Positions 33,369-42,804 of a DNA stretch of 64,000 nt are shown in pieces. The translations under genes and the position numbers were made by a program. The stretch covers positions 355,972 to 419,971 of the forward strand of contig NZ_SLWN01000001.1 in the NCBI RefSeq assembly GCF_004342025.1, given 5' to 3'. The notes below the pieces were generated by a model, which did no database searches, had not been told where the DNA came from, and saw nothing but the letters and a program-made list of their open reading frames with translations. Within the stretch, counting starts at the first letter, position 1. Every line of letters begins with the position of its first letter. Source of the DNA: Kribbella steppae. Its GTDB lineage: Bacteria > Actinomycetota > Actinomycetes > Propionibacteriales > Kribbellaceae.

Positions 33369-35264
33369 GTGCCTCAGCTACGGGTTGCTCTCGCTCAGCT
33401 CAATGTGACCGTCGGTGACATCGACGGGAACGCCGAGAAGATCGTCGCGTGGACCCGTAACGCCGTCGAGCGGGGTGCCCATGTGGTGGCCTTCCCGGAG
33501 CTCGCCCTGACCGGCTATCCGGTCGAGGATCTGGCCCTGCGGGCCTCGTTCGTGGACGCGTCGCAGGCCCGTATCCAGGACCTCGCCACCCGGCTGGCCG
33601 ACGAAGGTCTCGGCGACATCGTGGTCGTCTGCGGCTACCTCGACCGCGCCACCGGTACGGCGATGGGCGTCGACCGGCTCGGCCGGCCCAAGGGCTCCCC
33701 GACCAACAGCGCCGCGGTGATCCACCAGGGTCGCGTCGTCACCAGCGCGGTCAAGCACCACCTGCCGAACTACGGCGTCTTCGACGAGTTCCGGCACTTC
33801 GTCCCCGGCAGCACCCTGCAGGTGGTTCGGATCCACGGTGTCGACGTCGCGCTGGTCATCTGCGAGGACCTCTGGCAGGACGGCGGTCCGGTCGCGGTGA
33901 CCAAGGCCGCGGGTGCCGGTCTGCTGCTGGTCATCAACAGCTCGCCGTACGAGGCCAACAAGGACGACGTCCGCGGTGACCTGGTCCGACGTCGTGCCCG
34001 CGAGGCCGGTTGCTCGCTCGCCTACGTCAACCTGGTCGGCGGCCAGGACGAGCTCGTCTTCGACGGCGACTCGCTGATCGCCGATGCCGACGGCAAGGTG
34101 TTCGCCCGCGCCCCGCAGTTCGAGCAGGGCAGCATGGTGGTCGACCTCGACCTGCCCGCGCCGGCAGGTACGCCGTCCGGGTCGCACGAAGGCATCGACA
34201 TCGTCCACACCGTGATCCAGGACGACGCGTTGCCGTCGTACGAACCGATCGCCACGGCTGTCGCGCCCCGGCTGGCGGACGAGGCCGAGATGTACGGCGC
34301 GATCGTCACCGGACTGCGTGACTACGTGCAGAAGAACGGCTTCAAGTCGGTCCTGCTCGGGCTGTCCGGCGGCATCGACTCGTCGCTGGTCGCCGCGATC
34401 GCCTGTGACGCGATCGGGTCCGAGCACGTCTTCGGCATCTCCAACCCGAGTGTGTACTCCAGCGACCACTCCCGCGACGACGCGGCCGAGCTCGCCGCCC
34501 GGACCGGTCTGAACTACCGGGTGGTGCCGATCCAGCCGATGGTGCAGCCGTTCATCGACACCCTCGGCCTGACCGGTCTGCCCGAGGAGAACCTGCAGGC
34601 GCGGGTCCGGGCGGTGATCTGGATGGGCCTGTCGAACGCCGACGGCCACCTGGTGCTTGCCTGCGGCAACAAGTCCGAGCTGTCCGTCGGCTACTCGACC
34701 ATCTACGGTGACGCGGTCGGCGGGTACGCACCGCTGAAGGACGTACCGAAGACGGTGGTCTGGCGGCTGGCGAAGTGGCGCAACGCGGACGCGAAGGCGC
34801 GCGGCCAGCAGCCGCCGATCCCGGAGAACTCGATCGCCAAGCCGCCGTCGGCGGAGCTGCGGCCAGGCCAGCAGGACACCGACTCGCTGCCGCCGTACGA
34901 CCTGCTCGACGACATGCTGGACGACTACGTCGAGCAGGACCGCGGCAGCGCCGAGCTGGTCGCGGCCGGGTTCGAGACCGAGCTCGTGAGCAAGGTGATC
35001 CAGCTGGTCGACCGGGCGGAGTACAAACGGCGGCAGTATCCGCCGGGCCCGAAGATCACCCACAAGGCATTCGGCCGGGACCGCCGACTGCCGATCACGA
35101 ACGCCTGGCGTGAGGACGCCCGCAAGGCGGCGCACGTGAAGGCTACGGACAGTTCGGCGACACCGGCGACGGATGAGGACGTCCCGGTGTCAGGTGAGGA
35201 CACCGGTTCGGACGTACCGGTGACTGGTGAGGAGGCCCGGAAGGTGGCGGAGAGCACTGACTGA
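33369..35264 (+). CDS. nadE: Glutamine-dependent NAD+ synthetase
   Basis: A 631-residue two-domain enzyme. The nitrilase-type glutaminase (1-270) has its Glu-Lys-Cys triad in [22 protein letters not shown] and [12 protein letters not shown]. The synthetase (about 320-600) has the ATP loop [18 protein letters not shown] and [25 protein letters not shown]. It amidates deamido-NAD with ammonia channelled from glutamine. The last 35 residues are an acidic Thr/Val-rich tail. It starts at GTG 33369. Confidence 0.97.
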   Translation: MPQLRVALAQLNVTVGDIDGNAEKIVAWTRNAVERGAHVVAFPELALTGYPVEDLALRASFVDASQARIQDLATRLADEGLGDIVVVCGYLDRATGTAMGVDRLGRPKGSPTNSAAVIHQGRVVTSAVKHHLPNYGVFDEFRHFVPGSTLQVVRIHGVDVALVICEDLWQDGGPVAVTKAAGAGLLLVINSSPYEANKDDVRGDLVRRRAREAGCSLAYVNLVGGQDELVFDGDSLIADADGKVFARAPQFEQGSMVVDLDLPAPAGTPSGSHEGIDIVHTVIQDDALPSYEPIATAVAPRLADEAEMYGAIVTGLRDYVQKNGFKSVLLGLSGGIDSSLVAAIACDAIGSEHVFGISNPSVYSSDHSRDDAAELAARTGLNYRVVPIQPMVQPFIDTLGLTGLPEENLQARVRAVIWMGLSNADGHLVLACGNKSELSVGYSTIYGDAVGGYAPLKDVPKTVVWRLAKWRNADAKARGQQPPIPENSIAKPPSAELRPGQQDTDSLPPYDLLDDMLDDYVEQDRGSAELVAAGFETELVSKVIQLVDRAEYKRRQYPPGPKITHKAFGRDRRLPITNAWREDARKAAHVKATDSSATPATDEDVPVSGEDTGSDVPVTGEEARKVAESTD

Positions 35265-35412
35265 TTCCTGGCGGTACCGCCCGACCTCCGACACCCCGTG
35301 GGGCTCCCCCGAGGAGTTCACGGACCGCTCCGGCCTGCCCTCCGACGATGTGAGCGATCGCTCAGGCGCAACCGGTAGCGCTCACCCTCCGCAACGGTGG
35401 GACGATGAAGGC

Positions 35413-37695
35413 ATGGTTGACAACTTCCAGTCGGCCGGTACCCAGGACGACGACGAGCTGCCCTCGCCGTACGGGACCGGACCGAAGAACCGGACAACCG
35501 AGGAGCACCGCCGCTCGGAGTACGGCGACGACACCTGGCGGGACCGCGGCAACGGCCTCGGACTCGACCCGTCGCCGTCGTTGCCGAACGCCCCCAGGTC
35601 CTACGAACGCGGCCCGGTGCCCCAACAGCCGTACGTCCCGAAGCCTCCGTACCTGCCGGCATCGCCCCCGCCACCGCCCGCGCAGCAACCACAGCAGCAG
35701 CGGTACGGCGACCAGCCGCAGCCTCAGCCTCGTCCGTACGGCGAGCAGCCGCAGGGCCGCACGTACGGCGAGCAGCAGCGGTCGGAGTACTACGGCGAGT
35801 CCGCGCGCACAGAACCGGGTCGTGGAGAGCCGGGTCGTGGAGAGCCGAGTCGTGGAGAGCCGAGTCGTGGTGAGCCCGGTCGTGGTGAGCCCGGTCGTGG
35901 TGAGCCGGGACGTGGTGAGCCGGGTCGTGGTGAGCCGGGGCAGGCTCGTGGTGACGAGTCGCCGTTCGGTCAGTTCCAGGAGCAGAGCCCGTTCCGGCCG
36001 CAGCAGCCACAGCAGACGCCGGTAGGCCCTCCCCCGCCGCAAGGTCGGCCGAGTCCGTTCGGTCCAGGGAGTAACGGCGTACCGCCGAACCGGCAGGCGC
36101 CGGCGCCCGGCACACCGCCGCAGCAGCCGCAGCGCCCGCCCGCTCCACCGCAGGCCGGCAACAACGGTCTGACCCAGCACGCACCGGCACCGCACGGTTC
36201 CAACGGGACCAGCAACGCCAACTGGAGCGGCCCTGCCCCAGCAGCTGCGCAGAATGGCACGCCCGCACACAACAACGGCGTGACTCCGCAGCAGCCACAG
36301 AGCCAGGCACCAACGCCACCGCCTCCTCCCGCGCAGCCGCAGGGCCAGCAGCCTCCGCAGCAGCCGCAGAACCAGCGGCCCGCATCGCCTCCTGCGAACC
36401 CACCGGGCAACTACGTGGGGGACACTCCGACCATCACGGCGTACCTGCCGGAGATGCTGGAGGGCAACTACGGGCAGGAGTCCGGAGGACAGTCGGACAA
36501 CGGCTACCCGTCCGACCCGAGTGCGGAGTACGAGAGCGACGCACCGGTGAGCGAGCAGCCCAAGCGTGTCGGCGCGCGGCGACGTGCGGACGTGCAGCAG
36601 GACGCACCGAGCCAGGTGGCGAACGAGAACACCGGTTCACACCGTGCTCGGCGGGCTCAGGCCGCCGGCGGCGAGGCCGAGGCCGAGGCCGGCAACCCTC
36701 CTGCACCGACCAATGCCGGCGGTTCTCCCGCACCGACTACCCCCGCGCCGAGTACTCCCGGCGGCGCTCCCGCGCCGGCTAGTGCACAGGTGAGCAGTCC
36801 TGTCACTGCACAGGTGGGCGGTCCTGCAGACGCTCAGGCATCCGCTGGGTCTCCAGCTCAGGGATCCTCGGCCGCGGGCCTGGGTGAGGGCAGCAAGCGG
36901 CCGCGCCGATACCGCATCCACCACCTCCGCGACATGAAGAACCGCAGCGAGAAGTGGGCGATGCTGACGGCGTACGACCAGTACACCGCTGAGATCTTCG
37001 ACCAGGCCGGCATCCCGGTGCTGCTGGTCGGCGACTCCGCCGCGAACAACGTCTTCGGCTACGAGACGACTCTCCGCGTCACAGTCGACGAGCTGATCCC
37101 GTTGGCCCGCGCGGTCGCCGGTGCTGTCGACCGTGCACTGGTCGTCGCGGACCTGCCGTTCGGCTCGTACCAGGCGTCACCCGAGCAGGCGTTCCACACC
37201 GCCGTCCGGTTCATGAAGGAAGCGGGTGTGCACGCGGTCAAGCTCGAGGGCGGCCGGACCGTCGTACCGATGGTGGAGAAGCTGACCCAGTCCGGCATCC
37301 CGGTGATGGCGCACATCGGCTTCACACCGCAGAGCGAACACAGCATCGGTGGTTACCGGGTCCAGGGTCGCGGCGACCAGGCGGCCGGGCTGATCGACGA
37401 CGCGATCGCACTGGCCGAGGCCGGCGCGTTCTCCGTCGTCCTCGAGATGGTGCCGGGCGACGTCGCCGCGGAGATCACCAAGCGCGTCACGATCCCGACC
37501 ATTGGCATCGGCGCAGGCCGCGACACGGACGCACAGGTCCTCGTCTGGCAGGACATGGCCGGCATGCGCTCCGGCACGATGCCCCGCTTCGTCAAGCGGT
37601 ACGCCGACCTACGCGGCATCCTCACCTCCGCAGCCACCACCTACGCCGCCGAAGTAGCCTCCGGAGCCTTCCCCACCGACGAACACACCTTCTAG
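35413..37695 (+). CDS. panB: PanB fused to a long Pro/Gln-rich disordered N-terminus
   Basis: The C-terminal 265 residues (about 496-760) are a complete 3-methyl-2-oxobutanoate hydroxymethyltransferase, first step of pantothenate synthesis: [56 protein letters not shown] and [21 protein letters not shown]. The frame is open without a stop through about 495 more residues of Pro, Gln, Gly and Ala-rich sequence, including eight GRGEP-type pentapeptides (134-173). ATG 35413 with AAGG just upstream is the first sensible start. Either the fusion is real or PanB begins at an internal start near 36790-36890. Ordinary PanB is 260-290 residues. Confidence 0.85.
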   Translation: MVDNFQSAGTQDDDELPSPYGTGPKNRTTEEHRRSEYGDDTWRDRGNGLGLDPSPSLPNAPRSYERGPVPQQPYVPKPPYLPASPPPPPAQQPQQQRYGDQPQPQPRPYGEQPQGRTYGEQQRSEYYGESARTEPGRGEPGRGEPSRGEPSRGEPGRGEPGRGEPGRGEPGRGEPGQARGDESPFGQFQEQSPFRPQQPQQTPVGPPPPQGRPSPFGPGSNGVPPNRQAPAPGTPPQQPQRPPAPPQAGNNGLTQHAPAPHGSNGTSNANWSGPAPAAAQNGTPAHNNGVTPQQPQSQAPTPPPPPAQPQGQQPPQQPQNQRPASPPANPPGNYVGDTPTITAYLPEMLEGNYGQESGGQSDNGYPSDPSAEYESDAPVSEQPKRVGARRRADVQQDAPSQVANENTGSHRARRAQAAGGEAEAEAGNPPAPTNAGGSPAPTTPAPSTPGGAPAPASAQVSSPVTAQVGGPADAQASAGSPAQGSSAAGLGEGSKRPRRYRIHHLRDMKNRSEKWAMLTAYDQYTAEIFDQAGIPVLLVGDSAANNVFGYETTLRVTVDELIPLARAVAGAVDRALVVADLPFGSYQASPEQAFHTAVRFMKEAGVHAVKLEGGRTVVPMVEKLTQSGIPVMAHIGFTPQSEHSIGGYRVQGRGDQAAGLIDDAIALAEAGAFSVVLEMVPGDVAAEITKRVTIPTIGIGAGRDTDAQVLVWQDMAGMRSGTMPRFVKRYADLRGILTSAATTYAAEVASGAFPTDEHTF
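35812..35943 (+). repeat. 15-bp tandem repeat coding (E-P-G/S-R-G)8
   Basis: Eight 15-bp units encode EPGRG or EPSRG, followed by a partial EPGQ. The units differ by single synonymous or Gly/Ser changes, so the array expanded by slippage and then diverged. It keeps the reading frame, which argues that this part of the panB frame is translated. Confidence 0.9.
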
Positions 37696-37713
37696 CCGCA
37701 CCCGGTCGGTCGC

Positions 37714-37735
37714 CCCACGCGTGCTACGCGGTGGG
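37714..37735. terminator. Hairpin between convergent panB and aldo-keto reductase genes
   Basis: CCCAC-GCG and CGC-G-GTGGG pair with one bulged base across a short loop, directly before the reductase stop on the other strand. There is no T run. The position between convergent genes suggests a bidirectional terminator. Confidence 0.4.
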
Positions 37736-38638
37736 TTAGATCCAGGGCAGGGTTGAGCGTTCGGTCCAGTACTCGTCTGGTTGTTGGACGAACTCGGTGA
37801 GGGGGCCGGCGGTCTGGTGGGCGAGGTTGCTGGCGAGTTGCTCCGCGGTGCTTGCGCCGCTGAGGACGACGTCGGCCCAGGGCTGTGCGGCCGCGGCGCC
37901 GATCGCCAGTGCGTCGGGCGTGATGCCGTGCTGACGGGCGTACTCGTTGAACGGGGTCTCACCGGCCTTCGCGGTCAAACGTCCGTTGGCGACGGCTTCC
38001 TTCACCACCACGAACCAACCTGCGCCGTGCGCCTCGGCGAGCGCGGCACCGGCTGAGGTCTCGAGCACGTTCCAGGTCGCCTGCACAGCGGTGAACGGTC
38101 CGTTGAGCTCCAACGCCGTGCGCAGAGTCTCGGCCTGCTGTGGTCCGCTTGTCGACAATCCGACGCGTACGCCGTCGGCCGCAAGCTGACCGAGGCGGTC
38201 CAGCAGTTGCGCGTCGCCGAGCGCCGGACTGTCCGCCGTGAGGCTGTGGACCAGGTAGAAGTCGGGTGCTCCACCAAGCGCTTGAAGGGTCTCTGGCCAT
38301 TGCCGTTCGAACGTCGCGAGCGAGTGGTCCTTCACCTCGTGTGTGTCCACGTCGTGCCGCCAGTCGGCGACGTACGTATAGCCCCACTTCGAACCGATGG
38401 TGAGCTGGTCACGTCGCTCGGGTGTCAGCCACTCGCCGAGGAAGACTTCGGCAAGACCGTACGAACGCGCGGCGTCGAAGTAGCGAACACCGGCCTGCCA
38501 GGCCTGCTCGAGGAGTTGATGTGTGCGCGCTCTCAGGTCCTCGATCGCGCGCCCCGGCGGCAGATCCTCGTCGTGTCCGAGGTTGATGTACCCGGGTCGT
38601 CCGAGCGCTGCCAGTCCGAGGCCGATCGTTGCCGTCAT
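37736..38638 (-). CDS. Aldo/keto reductase family protein
   Basis: A 300-residue (beta/alpha)8 protein. The catalytic Asp-Tyr are visible in VRYFDAARSYGLAEVFLGEW, the Lys in LTIGSKWGY, and the His equivalent in FYLVHSLT. NADPH-binding motifs near VGLSTSGPQQ and VVLSGASTAEQL follow. The substrate is unknown. ATG 38638 begins the family homology (TATIGLGLAALGRPGYINLG); codons further upstream are rejected as they overlap the promoter of the divergent Nudix gene. Confidence 0.9.
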   Translation of the reverse strand: MTATIGLGLAALGRPGYINLGHDEDLPPGRAIEDLRARTHQLLEQAWQAGVRYFDAARSYGLAEVFLGEWLTPERRDQLTIGSKWGYTYVADWRHDVDTHEVKDHSLATFERQWPETLQALGGAPDFYLVHSLTADSPALGDAQLLDRLGQLAADGVRVGLSTSGPQQAETLRTALELNGPFTAVQATWNVLETSAGAALAEAHGAGWFVVVKEAVANGRLTAKAGETPFNEYARQHGITPDALAIGAAAAQPWADVVLSGASTAEQLASNLAHQTAGPLTEFVQQPDEYWTERSTLPWI

Positions 38639-38733
38639 ACGTCGATCGTGCCACCTGATGTGTACGGCAACTAATGTGAGACGCGCCGCATCAGCCGACG
38701 CGGGACGGCCTTCCTCGTCTAGCGTTTTGTTGT

Positions 38734-39231
38734 GTGAGCGATCCTCGTCTGCCACCACCAGGCACCGTCGTCCGGCGTACGACGGCCCGCGTGCTGCCGG
38801 TCCGCCCGGACGGCAAGGTGCTGCTGCTGCACGGCTGGGATCCGCTGAAGCCACAGACGCCGTACTGGTTCACCATCGGCGGCGGCGTGGAAGCCGGTGA
38901 GACGATCGTGGAAGCGGCCAGCCGCGAACTGCGCGAGGAGGTCGGCATCCACCTGCCGATCGACTCACTCGGTACGCCGCTGGCGACGAACACGATCGAG
39001 TTCGAGTGGGGCGGGTGCCCGATCATCCAGACCCAGACGTTCTTCGCGGTCGCGGTGGACGGCGTCGACGTGACGTTCGCCAACCAGGAGCAACTCGAGC
39101 TGGAGACGATCAGCGCCCACGGCTGGTGGTACGGCGACGACCTCGAGGCCACCGGTCAGGCCGCCCACGTCACCATCCCCGGACTGCTCCGCCAGGCGGC
39201 CGACGCCATCATCCTGCGCCGCGCGTCCTGA
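38734..39231 (+). CDS. Nudix hydrolase
   Basis: A 165-residue Nudix protein. The box GGGVEAGETIVEAASRELREEVGI (about 50-73) matches GX5EX7REUXEEXGU with all acidic metal ligands. It would hydrolyse a nucleoside diphosphate linked to another moiety. The start is GTG 38734, about 95 nt from the divergent reductase start. Confidence 0.94.
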   Translation: MSDPRLPPPGTVVRRTTARVLPVRPDGKVLLLHGWDPLKPQTPYWFTIGGGVEAGETIVEAASRELREEVGIHLPIDSLGTPLATNTIEFEWGGCPIIQTQTFFAVAVDGVDVTFANQEQLELETISAHGWWYGDDLEATGQAAHVTIPGLLRQAADAIILRRAS

Positions 39232-39275
39232 CTCACCGCATCCTGCGTCAGCACCGCACGTGCTGAGACACCGCG

Positions 39276-39443
39276 TCAGCGGCTGCGGGCCTCTTTGAGG
39301 ACCTTCTTCTTGATCTTCTTGTCGACCTCGTAGTGGATGCGATCGAGCCGCTGCGCGCAGCCGGCATCAGCCAGCCGCTTGAGGACCACCGGGCACTTCT
39401 TGCACCTCGGCTTGTCCTTGCAGCACTTCTTCTTCGCGGTCAT
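39276..39443 (-). CDS. Cys/Lys-rich 55-residue miniprotein under an iron box
   Basis: A 55-residue basic protein reading AKKKCCKDKPRCKKCPVVL near the N-terminus, with a further Cys at 29 and a Lys-rich C-terminus (DKKIKKKVLKEARSR). The CC-x5-C-x2-C pattern could bind a metal or an Fe-S cluster; similar short proteins occur unannotated in other actinobacteria (from memory, not searched). The start ATG 39443 lies 15 nt after a TACACT -10 box and 18 nt after a DtxR-type iron box, so it should be made when iron is scarce. Function unknown. Confidence 0.78.
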   Translation of the reverse strand: MTAKKKCCKDKPRCKKCPVVLKRLADAGCAQRLDRIHYEVDKKIKKKVLKEARSR

Positions 39444-39458
39444 CGATGGCACGCAGCG

Positions 39459-39480
39459 AGTGTAGGTGAGGCATACCTAA
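39459..39480 (-). promoter_or_regulatory. DtxR/IdeR-type iron box overlapping a -10 element
   Basis: The 19 bp at 39462-39480 (plus strand GTAGGTGAGGCATACCTAA) match the iron-box consensus TTAGGTTAGGCTAACCTAA at 15 of 19 positions, with both ACCT/AGGT arms intact. The minus-strand -10 box TACACT (39459-39464) overlaps its edge, the classic layout for repression by iron-loaded DtxR/IdeR. Confidence 0.72.
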
Positions 39481-39580
39481 CCGTCTAGCTGACCGAGCAG
39501 GCATCGTGTCGCACATCACTGCGCCCGTCCGATCAGCATCACAGCCGTCCGATCAGCGTCACAACCGTCGGCTGAGCGGC

Positions 39581-40330
39581 TCAGTCGAGCTGTCTGGTGA
39601 GCACTTCGCGCGCCTCGACGAGTGACGGGCCGTACCAGGTCAGATGCCGGCCGGAGACACACTTCGCCGGCCGGGTGAATGCCTCCGGACCATCATCGGG
39701 TGAAAACGCATAAGGCTCGTCCGGCAGTACCGCGATGTCGTAACCGGGCAACGCATCAGGATCGATCCGCGGATAACGTTCACCGGATTCCGCGAACACG
39801 TTGTCGATCCCGATCCGCGACAACAGATCACCGGCGAATGTGTCCCGTCCCAACGCCATCCACGGTCTCCGCCAGATCGGTACGACGGCCCGCCGCCGCT
39901 TCCCGTCGTACGGCGTACTCCACACGTCGCGCGCTTGTCGCAACCAAGCCGGCAACTCACCGGTGATCGCAGACAGCATGCGTTCGAGTGAGTCGAGTGA
40001 TTCGGCGACGGTGATCGGCGAGGTGGTCCAGACCGCGATTCCACTCGCCCGCAACGCGTCGAGATCGACCGCTCGATTCTCTTCGGCATTCGCGATGACG
40101 ACGTCGGGTGCGAGTGCACGGATGCGATCGAGATCCGGATTCTTCGTACCCCGCACACGCGTCACATCGAGCTGTCGCGGATGCGTGCACCAGTCCGTCG
40201 CACCGACCAGAAGATGTGCATGCGTCACTGCGATCGACTCGGTCAACGACGGCACGATGCTGACCACGCGACGCACTGTCGACGGCATCGCAACGACGTC
40301 GCCGAGGTCGTCCGCAAGCTCTCTCATCAT
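39581..40330 (-). CDS. Helical-backbone metal receptor (BtuF/FepB-like), no signal peptide
   Basis: A 249-residue protein of the periplasmic-binding-protein 2 fold: RRVVSIVPSLTESIAV, LVGATDWCTHP, VRGTKNPDLDRIRALAPDVVIANAEENR and GDLLSRIGIDNVFAES. Such domains bind cobalamin, haem or siderophores. It has no export signal or lipobox, so it is probably cytosolic, as for similar actinobacterial proteins of unknown role. Two adjacent ATGs (40330 and 40327) follow GGAG by 4 and 7 nt. It lies upstream of the iron-box gene on the same strand, but 100 bp and its own promoter separate them. Confidence 0.88.
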   Translation of the reverse strand: MMRELADDLGDVVAMPSTVRRVVSIVPSLTESIAVTHAHLLVGATDWCTHPRQLDVTRVRGTKNPDLDRIRALAPDVVIANAEENRAVDLDALRASGIAVWTTSPITVAESLDSLERMLSAITGELPAWLRQARDVWSTPYDGKRRRAVVPIWRRPWMALGRDTFAGDLLSRIGIDNVFAESGERYPRIDPDALPGYDIAVLPDEPYAFSPDDGPEAFTRPAKCVSGRHLTWYGPSLVEAREVLTRQLD

Positions 40331-40657
40331 GCGTCTCCGACGTCGTCACACACGCTCTTCGACACGTCCGTCACCTCACTTCGCGCAGGCCGTTGCCGAG
40401 GACAACACTCCCCGAAAGTGCGGTTCGACACGAACTTTGTGCGCGTGTCGCCAAGAAATTCTTGAGCCCTTCGGGCATCCTCTTAGCGCGACGGAATCCC
40501 TTCTGCACAAGGATTTTCGGCATTTGCGCGCCTGCTTGCGGCCAGGACGCCTTAACCTGAAGACGTTTCGGGTGCTTTACGTAGCCACCAAGTGTTGTCA
40601 TCATCATGACGACGAGGAATCCACCGTGGTTTTCCTCAGCCGCACCAAGGAGGCAGA
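40331..40657. other. Intergenic region upstream of the histone-like gene
   Basis: About 330 bp, noticeably less GC-rich than its flanks. It should contain promoters for the divergent metal receptor and the histone-like gene. GTCAT (40600-40604) and ATGAC (40609-40613) form a small dyad. No RNA gene or further ORF is recognised. Confidence 0.45.
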
Positions 40658-41236
40658 GTGCCAGCCAAGAAGGCAGCCGCAGGGAAGGCGACAGCCAAAA
40701 AGGCTTCTCCCGCCAAGAAGACTGTCGCGAAGAAGGCCAGCGCCGCGAAGACGACAACCGCGCGCAAGGTCAGCGCAGCGAAGAAGACAGTGACGAAGAA
40801 GGTGAGTGCGGCAAAGAAGGCGCCAGCAAAGCGCAGCGCTGCCAAGGCGCCCGCCAAGAAGACCGCTGCCAAGAAGACAACTGCTGCGAAGAAGACCACC
40901 GCGCGGAAGACGACGGCGAAGAAGACGGTCGCGAAGAAGGCGCCGGCGAAGCGGACGACGGCCAAGAAGACCGTCGCGAAGAAGGCGCCCGCGAAGCGGA
41001 CGACGGCCAAGAAGACCGTGGCCAAGAAGGCGCCCGCGAGGAAGACGGTCGCGAAGAAGGCGCCCGCCAAGAAGACCGCGGCGAAGAAGGCCCCGGCCAA
41101 GAAGACCGCCGCCAAGAAGGCGCCGGCGAAGCGGACCGCGGCGAAGAAGGCGCCCGTCCGCAAGGTCGCGGCGAAGAAGGCCCCGGCACGCAAGGCTCCG
41201 GCCCGCAAGACCGCGGCCCGCCGGGTCACCCGCTGA
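40658..41236 (+). CDS. Histone H1-like Lys/Ala-rich nucleoid protein
   Basis: A 192-residue protein made almost wholly of Lys, Ala, Thr, Pro, Arg and Val in repeats such as [15 protein letters not shown] and [10 protein letters not shown]. This is the AlgP/H1-tail type that binds DNA non-specifically and compacts the nucleoid. It lacks an HU domain, so it is a free tail protein. AAGGAGG stands 4 nt before GTG 40658. The DNA is repetitive, and the array probably varies in length between strains. Confidence 0.85.
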   Translation: MPAKKAAAGKATAKKASPAKKTVAKKASAAKTTTARKVSAAKKTVTKKVSAAKKAPAKRSAAKAPAKKTAAKKTTAAKKTTARKTTAKKTVAKKAPAKRTTAKKTVAKKAPAKRTTAKKTVAKKAPARKTVAKKAPAKKTAAKKAPAKKTAAKKAPAKRTAAKKAPVRKVAAKKAPARKAPARKTAARRVTR

Positions 41237-41273
41237 ACCGGGCGTTCGCTCTGACGCGACGCCAACCAAAAAG

Positions 41274-41309
41274 CCGAGGGGCACCACCATCAACGGTGGT
41301 GCCCCTCGG
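41274..41309. terminator. Strong intrinsic terminator between convergent genes
   Basis: A perfect 15-bp stem (41274-41288 with 41295-41309; CCGAGGGGCACCACC on the left) and a 6-nt loop. Read on the minus strand it is followed by CTTTTTGG, so it ends the SPOR-like gene; the A run on the left makes that direction stronger. It also lies 37 nt after the histone-like gene and may serve both. Confidence 0.88.
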
Positions 41310-41424
41310 TGCGTTCAACGATCGGTCGTCGGACCGCACCATCACGCAGCGCCTTGCTCTGTGGTCTGTCGTCGTTGCACACCTTCACAACTTCGCCGCG
41401 GAGCGGCTGCTTCGTGCTCAGCGG

Positions 41425-41613
41425 TCAGTCGTCGTTCCACTTGGGGTCGTTGTCCCAGGCCTCATTGCGTTCCTGGACCTTCTCCAGTGCCCGGGCCGCC
41501 TCTTCCGGCGAGCTGTAGGGGCCGAGCCGGTCGGCTGATTTCTCCCCCTGGTAAGGCTCGACCTTGCCGGTCTTGACGTTGTAGTACCACTCGTTGCTGT
41601 GATCGTCGCTCAT
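41425..41613 (-). CDS. Small SPOR-like domain protein
   Basis: A 62-residue acidic protein: EWYYNVKTGKVEPYQGE, DRLGPYSSPEEAARALEKV and a terminal Asp/Asn-rich tail. The W-YN--TG-VE ... R-GPY-S-EEA--AL pattern is that of the short actinobacterial proteins annotated as SPOR-domain. GGGAGG lies about 10 nt upstream. It is divergent from map. Confidence 0.82.
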   Translation of the reverse strand: MSDDHSNEWYYNVKTGKVEPYQGEKSADRLGPYSSPEEAARALEKVQERNEAWDNDPKWNDD

Positions 41614-41666
41614 CTGGATGACCGCCTCCCGGGAGTCTTGTCGCAGCTCACTACAATGTTCCCACC

Positions 41667-42515
41667 ATGTCGCCTCTCACTCCCGGCATCATCTCGCCGC
41701 GCCGCGAAGTCCCCGCGTCCATCCCGCGTCCCGAATACGTCGGGAAGCCGGCTCCGACGCCGTACGACGGCTCCTACGTCACAGCACCTGAACTGATCGA
41801 GAAGATGCGCGTCGCCGGGAAGCTGGCAGCCCAGGCGTTGCAGGCGGTCGGTGACGCGGCGAAGCCAGGTGTCACCACCGACGAGCTGGACCGGGTCGGC
41901 CACGAGTACTTGATCGAGCGCGGTGCGTACCCGTCGACCCTCGGCTACCGCGGCTACCCGAAGTCGCTGTGTACGTCGGTCAACGAGGTGATCTGTCACG
42001 GCATCCCCGACGACCGCCCGCTCGAGGACGGCGACATCGTCAACGTCGACATCACGGCGTTCCTGGACGGTGTGCACGGCGACAACAACGCCACCTTCCT
42101 GGTCGGCGACGTGGACGAGCAGACGCGACTGCTGGTCGAGCGGACGCGCGAGGCGCTGAACCGCGGGATCAAGGCGGTCAAACCGGGTCGCCGGGTCAGC
42201 ATCATCGGCCGGGTGATCGAGTCCTACGCCAAGCGCTTCGGGTACGGCGTCGTGCGCGACTTCACCGGCCACGGCATCGCGACGTCGTTCCACTCCGGCC
42301 TGATCATCCCGCACTACGACGACGAGCGCTTCGACGACGTGATCGAGCCCGGGATGACGTTCACCATCGAGCCGATGCTCACCCTCGGCACCCACGAGTA
42401 CGACCTGTGGGACGACGGCTGGACCGCCACCACCAAGGACAAGTCCCTCACCGCCCAGTTCGAGCACACCCTGGTCGTCACCGACACCGGTACCGAGGTC
42501 CTCACCTTGCCGTGA
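41667..42515 (+). CDS. map: Type I methionine aminopeptidase
   Basis: A 282-residue enzyme that trims the initiator Met. Metal ligands are seen in [20 protein letters not shown] (two Asp), [13 protein letters not shown] (His), FTIEPML (Glu) and AQFEHTLVV (Glu). The roughly 40-residue N-terminal extension with a [11 protein letters not shown] stretch is typical of mycobacterial MapB-type enzymes that bind the ribosome exit. It is monocistronic. Confidence 0.96.
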   Translation: MSPLTPGIISPRREVPASIPRPEYVGKPAPTPYDGSYVTAPELIEKMRVAGKLAAQALQAVGDAAKPGVTTDELDRVGHEYLIERGAYPSTLGYRGYPKSLCTSVNEVICHGIPDDRPLEDGDIVNVDITAFLDGVHGDNNATFLVGDVDEQTRLLVERTREALNRGIKAVKPGRRVSIIGRVIESYAKRFGYGVVRDFTGHGIATSFHSGLIIPHYDDERFDDVIEPGMTFTIEPMLTLGTHEYDLWDDGWTATTKDKSLTAQFEHTLVVTDTGTEVLTLP

Positions 42516-42528
42516 GGCTCACGCAGTA

Positions 42529-42557
42529 CGAGCACTCTCATCTCCCGGGAGTGCTCG
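42529..42557. terminator. Hairpin downstream of map
   Basis: CGAGCACTC (42529-42537) pairs perfectly with GAGTGCTCG (42549-42557) over an 11-nt loop. It lies 13 nt after the map stop and 22 nt before the stop of the convergent small gene. No T run follows in either direction. Confidence 0.55.
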
Positions 42558-42579
42558 CCCGGTATCTACCCGTAATCCT

Positions 42580-42804
42580 TCAGGTTGCGACGACGACTCT
42601 GCGACCGAGGGCGACCGTGGGTACCGCGTCGGCGACGGTGAAAGTGATGGGGTGGCCGGCTCGGTGGTTGATGGCTCGGGTGCAGAGGTCGGCGTACGAC
42701 AGGAACTCGGCGGCACCGTGGTGGCCGGCGGCGGTCTTGGAGATGATCTTGCCGGTGGCAAGCAGTGCGTGCAGGCGCGCAGCCACCTCAGCCGGAAGGA
42801 TCAT
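42580..42804 (-). CDS. 74-residue protein coupled to the S10 peptidase gene
   Basis: The start ATG overlaps the S10 peptidase stop in ATGA, the main reason to believe it. The protein begins ILPAEVAARLHALLATGKII, with AEFLSYADLCTRAINHRAGH in the middle and a Val-rich end. It has no signal peptide, membrane helix or known motif. It looks like a small helical protein and could be an accessory of the peptidase (inference). Confidence 0.65.
   Translation of the reverse strand: MILPAEVAARLHALLATGKIISKTAAGHHGAAEFLSYADLCTRAINHRAGHPITFTVADAVPTVALGRRVVVAT

Noticed and set aside
33378..35135. Long open frame opposite nadE (also 10194-11906 opposite the phospholipase, 20648-23092 opposite the rhamnosidase, 51672-54284 opposite GH13)
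   Set aside because: These are side effects of high third-position GC. They show Arg/Val/Gly-rich composition, no family resemblance and no start signals, while the other strand holds complete known enzymes.
35812..35943. Tandem 15-bp repeats as a CRISPR array or mobile element
   Set aside because: Units are contiguous without spacers, keep reading frame and encode GRGEP pentapeptides.
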